Below are positions 1-4,645 of a stretch of 7,939 bases of DNA, one piece after another. Numbering within the stretch: position 1 is the stretch's first letter; each line of letters begins with the position of its first letter. Source of the DNA: an uncultured Sphingomonas sp. (lineage in GTDB: Bacteria > Pseudomonadota > Alphaproteobacteria > Sphingomonadales > Sphingomonadaceae); NCBI GenBank assembly GCA_934555855.1, contig CAKTFL010000090.1, positions 1 through 7,939 of the forward strand. Direction: 5' to 3'. A program made the position numbers and the translations under genes. The notes under the pieces were generated by a model, which was given only the letters and a program-made list of their open reading frames with translations, was not told the origin of the DNA and ran no database searches.

Positions 1-1232
1 GCATCATGTTCTTCGGCTGGGAACGGCTGTCCAAGCTCGGCCATCTGATCGTCACCTTCCTGGTGGCGCTCGGCACCAACCTGTCGGCCTTGTGGATCTT
101 AATCGCCAACGGATGGATGCAGAACCCGGTCGGCGCGACCTTCAATCCCGACACCATGCGGATGGAGGTCAGCGATTTCGGTGCGGTTCTCTTCAACCCG
201 ATCGCGCAGGCGAAGTTCGTCCATACGGTGAGCGCGGGCTATGTCATCGCGTCGGTGCTCGTGCTCGGCGTCTCTGCCTTTTACCTGCTCAAGGGGCGTT
301 TCATCCCTGTCGCGCGGCGCTCGATGACGGTGGCGGCGGCTTTCGGGCTCGCCTCCTCGCTATCGGTGGTCGTGCTGGGCGACGAGAGCGGCTACGCCCT
401 GACTGATAACCAGAAGATGAAGCTCGCCGCCATCGAGGCGGTCTGGCACACGGAGCCCGGCCCGTCCGGCCTGACGCTGTTCGGCTATCCGGACACGGTC
501 GCGCGGGAGACGCGCTACAAGGTGGAGATACCCTGGCTGCTGGGCCTGATCGCCACCCGGAGCCTGGACGGCACCGTCACCGGCATGTCGGACCTGGTCC
601 TGAAGGCGCAGGAGCGGATCGCGTCGGGCATCGTCGCCTATGACGCGGTGGAGCAACTGAAGACCAGCCCGAACGACACCGCCCAGCGCGCCCGGTTCGA
701 GGCGCACAAGCGCGACCTCGGCTATGCCCTGCTGCTGAAGCGGCAGATGGCCGATCCGCGTGCCGCTACGCCCCGCCAGATCGAGGCTGCGGCCTGGGAC
801 ACGGTGCCCGATGTGGGCCTGATGTTCTGGAGTTTCCGCTTCATGGCGTTTGTCGGCTTCGCGACGATAGCGCTGTTCGCTACCGCCTTCGTCCTCTGCT
901 CGCTCAGGCTGCATCTCCAGAGCCGCTGGTTCCTGAAACTCGCATTGGTCGCGATCCCGCTGCCCTGGCTCGCCGCGGAACTGGGCTGGGTAGTCGCCGA
1001 GCTGGGACGCCAGCCCTGGGCGATCGAGGGCGTGCTGCCGACCTTCCTCGCCAACAGCTCGCTGTCGCGTGGCGCGCTGTGGACGACCATCGCCGGCTTC
1101 ACCGCCATCTACGGCACGCTTGCGGTGATCGAGGTTCGCCTGATCCTCGCCGCCATCAAGCATGGCCCCGACGAGCGCGAGCCCGACCAGCCGGCACCGG
1201 GTGCCATCCCCGCCGTGCCGATCACCGCCTGA
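1..1232 (+). CDS. cydA: Cytochrome bd ubiquinol oxidase subunit I (CydA), 5'-truncated by the window edge
   Basis: CydA is the haem-bearing, quinol-oxidising subunit of the inner-membrane bd oxidase, which reduces O2 to water at high affinity. The reading frame is open from base 3. About 113 N-terminal residues are missing compared with the 522-aa E. coli protein as I remember it. Numbering from the Met at base 6, all key residues still in view fall at a constant offset of 113. They are His73 (E. coli His186, b558 ligand) in FVHTVSAGYV, Met280 (Met393, b558 ligand), Lys139 and Glu144 (Lys252 and Glu257 of the quinol loop) after GDESGY, and Glu332 (Glu445) before GRQPW. GWMQNP is intact. The near gap-free match through residues 145-265 indicates the long Q-loop class rather than the short-loop CIO class. 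The b595-ligand His19 region lies outside the window. cydB follows after 16 nt, so the two are surely co-transcribed. Confidence 0.97.
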   Translation, partial: IMFFGWERLSKLGHLIVTFLVALGTNLSALWILIANGWMQNPVGATFNPDTMRMEVSDFGAVLFNPIAQAKFVHTVSAGYVIASVLVLGVSAFYLLKGRFIPVARRSMTVAAAFGLASSLSVVVLGDESGYALTDNQKMKLAAIEAVWHTEPGPSGLTLFGYPDTVARETRYKVEIPWLLGLIATRSLDGTVTGMSDLVLKAQERIASGIVAYDAVEQLKTSPNDTAQRARFEAHKRDLGYALLLKRQMADPRAATPRQIEAAAWDTVPDVGLMFWSFRFMAFVGFATIALFATAFVLCSLRLHLQSRWFLKLALVAIPLPWLAAELGWVVAELGRQPWAIEGVLPTFLANSSLSRGALWTTIAGFTAIYGTLAVIEVRLILAAIKHGPDEREPDQPAPGAIPAVPITA

Positions 1233-1248
1233 CAGGAAGGACCTGATC

Positions 1249-2388
1249 ATGTTCGATTATGAGACGCTGCGCGTCATATGGTGGGGCCTGATGGGCGTGT
1301 TGCTCATCGGCTTCGCGCTGACCGACGGCTATGACCTGGGCGTGGCGGCGCTGCTGCCCTGGGTCGCAAGGACCGACGCCGAGCGGCGCATGGTGATCAA
1401 CAGCGTCGGCCCGACCTGGGAAGGCAACCAGGTGTGGTTCATCCTGGGCGGGGGCGCGATCTTCGCGGCCTGGCCCTATGTCTATGCGGTCAGCTTTTCG
1501 GGCTTCTACCTCGCGATGTTCGTGGTGCTCGCCTCGCTGATCCTGCGTCCGGTGGGCTTCAAATATCGGTCCAAGAAGCCCGATCCCAAATGGCGTTCGC
1601 GGTGGGACTGGGCGTTGTTCGTCGGCGGGTTCGTGCCGGCACTGGTGTTCGGCGTGGCGGTCGGCAACGTCCTCCAGGGGGCGCCCTTCCGAATAGACAG
1701 CGACATGCGCGCCTTTTACGAAGGCGGCTTCCTTGGCCTGTTCACGCCGTTCACCCTGCTTTGCGGGCTGCTGTCGGTGGCGATGCTGCTGCTCCACGGC
1801 TCGGCATGGCTGGCGATCAAGGTGGAGCGGGGAGCCGTGCACGACCGGGCGCGGGCGATCGGCAGCATCGCGGCCGTCGCCTCGCTGGTGCTGTTCGCGG
1901 CCGGTTTCCTGTTCGTCGCTTACGGCGATATCGGCTATCGCATCACCGGCGCGGTCGATCCGTTCGGGCCGTCGAACCCGCTACGTACGACAAGCGAGCA
2001 GGTGTCGGGCGGGTGGCTGACCAATTTCGGCCTTTATCCCTGGATGACGATCGCCCCGCTGCTGGGCTTTGCCGGCGCGGTGCTGGCGTTCGCCGGCATC
2101 CGACGCGGGTCCGAACCGCTGGCGTTCGCGGGATCGTCCGCCTCGGCGCTGGGCATCATCGCGACCGTTGGCTGCTCGATGTTCCCATTCATCCTGCCGT
2201 CCAGCATCGACGCGCATTCCAGCCTGACGGTCTGGAACGCATCGTCCACGCACAAGACCCTCGGGATCATGCTGTTCGTCACGGCCGTCTTCCTGCCGAT
2301 CGTGCTCGCCTACACCGCCTGGGCGTACAAGGTGATGTTCGGCCGGGTGACGACCGAGGACGTCCGCACCAACCCCGACTTCTACTGA
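1249..2388 (+). CDS. cydB: Cytochrome bd ubiquinol oxidase subunit II (CydB)
   Basis: CydB is the haem-free partner subunit of the bd quinol oxidase, an integral membrane protein that binds a structural quinone in E. coli. The product is 379 aa, the same length as E. coli CydB as I recall it. It aligns almost without gaps from the start (MFDYETLRVIWW against MIDYEVLRFIWW) to the end (KVMFGRVTTEDVRTN against WKMFGRITKEDIERN). Conserved stretches include GFALTDGYDLG, GNQVWF, FSGFYLAM, RPVGFKYRSK and MFPFILPSS, and about nine hydrophobic segments are visible. Residue 58 is Glu where E. coli has Asp, a conservative change. The ATG at 1249 is chosen over the upstream in-frame ATG at 1162 for two reasons: the latter lies inside cydA, and AGGAAGG (1234-1240) sits 8 nt before 1249. 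The stop is followed at once by the cydX ribosome site. Confidence 0.98.
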   Translation: MFDYETLRVIWWGLMGVLLIGFALTDGYDLGVAALLPWVARTDAERRMVINSVGPTWEGNQVWFILGGGAIFAAWPYVYAVSFSGFYLAMFVVLASLILRPVGFKYRSKKPDPKWRSRWDWALFVGGFVPALVFGVAVGNVLQGAPFRIDSDMRAFYEGGFLGLFTPFTLLCGLLSVAMLLLHGSAWLAIKVERGAVHDRARAIGSIAAVASLVLFAAGFLFVAYGDIGYRITGAVDPFGPSNPLRTTSEQVSGGWLTNFGLYPWMTIAPLLGFAGAVLAFAGIRRGSEPLAFAGSSASALGIIATVGCSMFPFILPSSIDAHSSLTVWNASSTHKTLGIMLFVTAVFLPIVLAYTAWAYKVMFGRVTTEDVRTNPDFY

Positions 2389-2404
2389 AAGGAGCTGTCA
2401 GCAC

Positions 2405-2527
2405 ATGTGGTATTTCACCTGGGTCCTGGGCCTTGGCCTGGCGGTGGGCTTCGGCATCCTCAACGGCATCTGGCACGAGTTCCACCTGCCGATCGAGGAT
2501 GATGCCGACGCGCCTGCCCGGCGCTGA
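2405..2527 (+). CDS. cydX: Cytochrome bd small subunit CydX (40 aa)
   Basis: This is a 40-residue single-pass membrane protein starting MWYFTWVLG, nearly identical to the E. coli CydX start (MWYFAWILG). In E. coli, CydX packs against CydA and is needed for stable, active bd oxidase. Residues 4-23 form the hydrophobic helix. Glu25 falls exactly where E. coli CydX has Glu25. The C-terminal tail (EDDADAPARR) is polar and differs from E. coli, as is usual for this family. The ATG lies 16 nt after cydB, with AAAGGAG (2388-2394) 10 nt upstream and overlapping the last base of the cydB stop codon. This gives a tight cydABX operon. The gene is short enough to be missed by automatic gene calling. An unrelated long open frame crosses it and should not be preferred. 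Confidence 0.94.
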   Translation: MWYFTWVLGLGLAVGFGILNGIWHEFHLPIEDDADAPARR

Positions 2528-2601
2528 CGGGTCCCATCGAGCAAGGACCTATCGATCAGGGGTCGGTGCCATGCGGTGGCTCCGGTCCTTGCCCGGGCGG
2601 G

Positions 2602-2636
2602 GCGACATTCGGGCCGGGCCGACCTATATCGGCCGC
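2602..2636 (+). promoter_or_regulatory. Weak candidate promoter for the FnrL-type regulator gene
   Basis: GCGACA (2602-2607) and TATATC (2625-2630) each match four of six sigma-70-type consensus positions, with the standard 17-nt spacer. Transcription from it would begin at about 2636-2637, at the A of the chosen start codon, giving a leaderless message. That would fit the lack of any Shine-Dalgarno sequence before 2637. Both hexamers are poor matches, so this is a suggestion only. The gene could equally be read through from cydABX. Confidence 0.22.
2617..2634. repeat. Perfect 6-bp inverted repeat abutting the regulator start codon
   Basis: GGCCGA (2617-2622), a six-base loop CCTATA, then TCGGCC (2629-2634) form a perfect inverted repeat ending two bases before the ATG at 2637. 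It overlaps the only TA-rich block in the intergenic region, the candidate -10 element. As DNA it could be an operator. As RNA it could be a GC-rich hairpin next to the start codon. If translation starts instead at 2571, it lies inside the coding sequence. It does not resemble an FNR box. Confidence 0.5.
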
Positions 2637-3347
2637 ATGAGTGTCACGGATATCTGTGCGGATTGCGCCGTCCGCGATCAGGCGCTGTGCGGCAGCCTTT
2701 CGGACAAGGAACTGGTCGCCCTCAACACGCTGGGCCAGCGGCGTCATGTTCCGCGCGGCGGGACGGTGATGTGGGCGGGCGATGAGAGCGTGATCTGTGC
2801 CAACCTGCTGTCGGGCGTACTGAAGCTGGTCGCCTCGACGGCGGACGGCCGCGAGCAGATCGTGGGATTGCTGTATCCGGGGGATTTTGTCGGCCAGCCC
2901 TATGCCGAGCACGCCGACTTCACGGTCACCGCGCTCACCGACGTGGAGCTGTGCGTGTTCCCCCGCCTGGCGTTCGAACGGGTGCTCGAGGATCATGCCC
3001 GCATGGAGCATCTGCTGCTCCAGCGGACGCTGCGGGCGCTGAACGAGGCGCGCGGCCGGATGCTGACGCTGGCGCGCAAGTCGGCGGAGGAGAAGATAGC
3101 GGGCTTCCTGCTCGACATGGCGGCACGCGCGGGTCCGACCGGCTGCCGGGCGACACCGACCGGCCCACTGACCTTTGACCTGCCGCTGACGCGCGGGCAG
3201 ATCGCCGACGTGCTGGGGCTCACCATCGAAACCGTGAGCCGGCAGATGACGAGGCTGAAGGGCGCCGGGGTGATCGGGCTGCCGGGCGGGCGGGCCGTCA
3301 CCATCGCCGATCAGGCTGCGCTCGAATTTCGAGCGGAGGCGGCCTGA
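2637..3347 (+). CDS. fnrL: Crp/Fnr-family regulator, FnrL-type probable Fe-S oxygen sensor
   Basis: This 236-aa transcription factor probably senses O2 through an Fe-S cluster and controls low-oxygen genes. Near the N-terminus Cys7, Cys10 and Cys18 form CX2CX7C, the spacing I remember from Rhodobacter FnrL (E. coli FNR is CX2CX5C). A likely fourth ligand is Cys106 in VELCVF, late in the cyclic-nucleotide-type beta-roll (about residues 25-115). Residues 117-150 form the dimer helix. The C-terminal winged helix (about 184-213) carries LTRGQIADVLGLTIETVSR. In it Glu198, Ser201 and Arg202 match the FNR residues that read TTGAT half-sites. DFVGQP and TFDLPLTR are FnrL-like. The ATG at 2637 puts the first cysteine at residue 7 but has no Shine-Dalgarno sequence. 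An in-frame ATG at 2571, preceded by AGGGG, would add 22 residues. The gene lies 109 nt after cydX and 93 nt before ubiM, which has an FNR box. FixK-like function is the main alternative, but FixK normally lacks the cysteines. Confidence 0.9.
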   Translation: MSVTDICADCAVRDQALCGSLSDKELVALNTLGQRRHVPRGGTVMWAGDESVICANLLSGVLKLVASTADGREQIVGLLYPGDFVGQPYAEHADFTVTALTDVELCVFPRLAFERVLEDHARMEHLLLQRTLRALNEARGRMLTLARKSAEEKIAGFLLDMAARAGPTGCRATPTGPLTFDLPLTRGQIADVLGLTIETVSRQMTRLKGAGVIGLPGGRAVTIADQAALEFRAEAA

Positions 3348-3351
3348 CCGG

Positions 3352-3373
3352 CAACGCCCGCGCGTCGGCGTTG
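3352..3373. repeat. 7-bp inverted repeat after fnrL, touching the FNR box
   Basis: CAACGCC (3352-3358) and GGCGTTG (3367-3373) form a perfect 7-bp stem with an 8-nt loop, starting 5 nt after the fnrL stop. There is no following T-tract, so it is not a classic intrinsic terminator, though it could slow or partly stop read-through or protect the 3' end. The last three bases of the right arm are also the TTG of the adjoining FNR box. A second, smaller inverted repeat (ATCGG-CGAA-CCGAT, 3385-3398) begins directly after the box. Confidence 0.45.
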
Positions 3374-3384
3374 ACGACGATCAA
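3371..3384 (+). promoter_or_regulatory. Candidate FNR/FixK box upstream of ubiM
   Basis: TTGAC-GACG-ATCAA matches nine of ten defined positions of the FNR/Anr/FnrL consensus TTGAT-N4-ATCAA and has the symmetrical TTGA-N6-TCAA core. I found no other TTGA-N6-TCAA in the window. It lies between the FnrL-type regulator gene and ubiM, centred at 3377.5. If it acts as a class II activator site (centre near -41.5), transcription would start near 3419, leaving a leader of about 22 nt before the ATG at 3441. The -10 position for that start (about 3407-3412) is a poor match, so a different start or a repressing role is also possible. Confidence 0.62.
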
Positions 3385-3440
3385 ATCGGCGAACCGATGC
3401 CCGTGCGATGCAACTGGTGCGAAGTGCCAGGGTGGGAGCG

Positions 3441-4613
3441 ATGATGGACTATGACGTCGTGGTGGTCGGTGGCGGCCCGGCCGGGCTCGCGCTGGCGCGT
3501 TCGCTCGGCGGCATCGGGCTTCGCCTGGCCGTGGTGGAACGTCAGCCGATCGAGGCGATCGTCGATCCCGGTAGCGACGGGCGTGAGATCGCGTTGACGC
3601 ACCGATCCGTCGACCTGCTCCAGCGGCTTGGCGCCTGGGATCATCTCGACTCCGCCGATATCGCGCCGCTGCGCGAGGCACGCGTGCTCAACGGCCAGTC
3701 ACCGTTCGCGCTGTCGTTCGACGCTGCCGGGGCAGGCGACGACCGGCTCGGCCGGCTCGTTCCCAATTACCGTCTCCGCCGGGCCTTGTTCCGGGCCATC
3801 GAGGGGCAGGCGGGGCTCGATCTTCTGGCCGGCATCGGCGTAGACGCTGTCCGCACCTCGCGGGCCGGCGCGGTCGTGGCCCTGTCGGACGGGCGCGAAC
3901 TCGGCACGCGGTTGCTCGTCGCTGCGGACTCGCGCTTTTCGGCGGTGCGCGACCAGCTCGGCATCGCGGCGGAGGTCAACCGGCTCGGCCGGTCGATGAT
4001 GGTCTGTCGCGTCGCGCATGAGGGTGATCATGAGGAGATCGCGACCGAATGGTTCGACCACGGCCAGACGATCGCGATGCTGCCGCTCAACGGGCGGATG
4101 TCGTCGGCGGTGCTGACGCTCGCGCCAGCGGAGACCGAGGGGATGGCATGTCTCGACGCCGGGGCGCTCGGGGCGGAGATCACGCGGCGTTACGCCGGGC
4201 GCCTCGGGCGGATGCGGGTCGTAGAGGGGCCGCATGTCTATCCGCTCGCCACTACCTATGCGCGCCATTTCGCCGCGACGCGGGCGGCGCTGATCGGCGA
4301 TGCCGCGGTGGGGATGCACCCCGTCACCGCCCACGGCTTCAACCTGGGGCTGCAAGGGCAGGCGACGCTGGCGAAGCTGGTGCGTGATGCGGCGGCGCGC
4401 GGGCGGAACATCGCCTCGCCGCTGCTGCTGCGCCGATACGAGGCGGCGCACCGGCTGGCGACACGGCCGCTATACGATGCCACGAACCTGCTGGTGAGGC
4501 TCTACACCGACGAGCGCCCCGCCGCGCGGCTCGCCCGACACGCGACGCTGCGCGCGGGCGCGCGCCTGCCGCTGGTCCGCAGGGCGGTCAGCCGCCTGCT
4601 GATGCAGCACTGA
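3441..4613 (+). CDS. ubiM: UbiH/UbiF/Coq6-family FAD monooxygenase, probable ubiquinone hydroxylase UbiM
   Basis: This 390-aa flavin hydroxylase probably adds ring hydroxyl groups to ubiquinone precursors using O2 and NAD(P)H at the inner membrane. The Rossmann dinucleotide site is VVVVGGGPAG at residues 6-15. The second motif reads AADSRFSAVR (161-170), with Ser where the family usually has Gly. The FAD-ribityl GD motif is ALIGDAAVGMHP (283-294), followed by GFNLGL (299-304). Blocks such as DGREIALTH, PLREARVLNG, GMHPVTAHGFNLGL and a C-terminal PLYDATNLLVRLY resemble UbiM proteins I remember from Neisseria, rather than UbiH or UbiF. In Neisseria one UbiM is reported to serve several ring positions, so the regioselectivity here is open. 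The start is taken at 3441 (ATGATG; 3444 is equally possible) because GGGAG/AGGG lies just upstream. The in-frame ATG at 3408 has no ribosome site. The gene follows the FNR box and is convergent with the receptor gene. Confidence 0.85.
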   Translation: MMDYDVVVVGGGPAGLALARSLGGIGLRLAVVERQPIEAIVDPGSDGREIALTHRSVDLLQRLGAWDHLDSADIAPLREARVLNGQSPFALSFDAAGAGDDRLGRLVPNYRLRRALFRAIEGQAGLDLLAGIGVDAVRTSRAGAVVALSDGRELGTRLLVAADSRFSAVRDQLGIAAEVNRLGRSMMVCRVAHEGDHEEIATEWFDHGQTIAMLPLNGRMSSAVLTLAPAETEGMACLDAGALGAEITRRYAGRLGRMRVVEGPHVYPLATTYARHFAATRAALIGDAAVGMHPVTAHGFNLGLQGQATLAKLVRDAAARGRNIASPLLLRRYEAAHRLATRPLYDATNLLVRLYTDERPAARLARHATLRAGARLPLVRRAVSRLLMQH

Positions 4614-4645
4614 CGGCTTCTGCCCAGGGCCTCTTGCCGGCGAAC

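Noticed and set aside
360..1250. 296-codon minus-strand frame opposite cydA
   Set aside because: It has no domain or ribosome site and is a composition shadow of cydA.
1240..1842. Minus-strand frames opposite cydB, and other 60-250-codon frames in ubiM and cydB
   Set aside because: All are rich in Arg, Ala, Pro and Gly, lack start signals, and overlap genes certain from homology.
2533..2562. Terminator after cydX
   Set aside because: CCCATCGA can pair imperfectly with TCGATCAGGG across a bulge, but the stem is broken and no T-tract follows.
1434..2636. Long open frame running through cydB and cydX in front of the regulator
   Set aside because: It is out of frame with cydB and cydX, which are certain by homology. 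Only the part from 2637 (or at most 2571) has family similarity.
2528..2636. FNR box for autoregulation of the regulator gene
   Set aside because: ATCGATCAGG (2551-2560) contains only a partial half-site, and no TTGA partner lies at the right distance.
4614..4645. Bidirectional terminator between the convergent ubiM and receptor genes
   Set aside because: CGGC (4614-4617) and GCCG (4636-4639) enclose only a 3-bp inner stem, with large internal loops and no T-tract on either strand.
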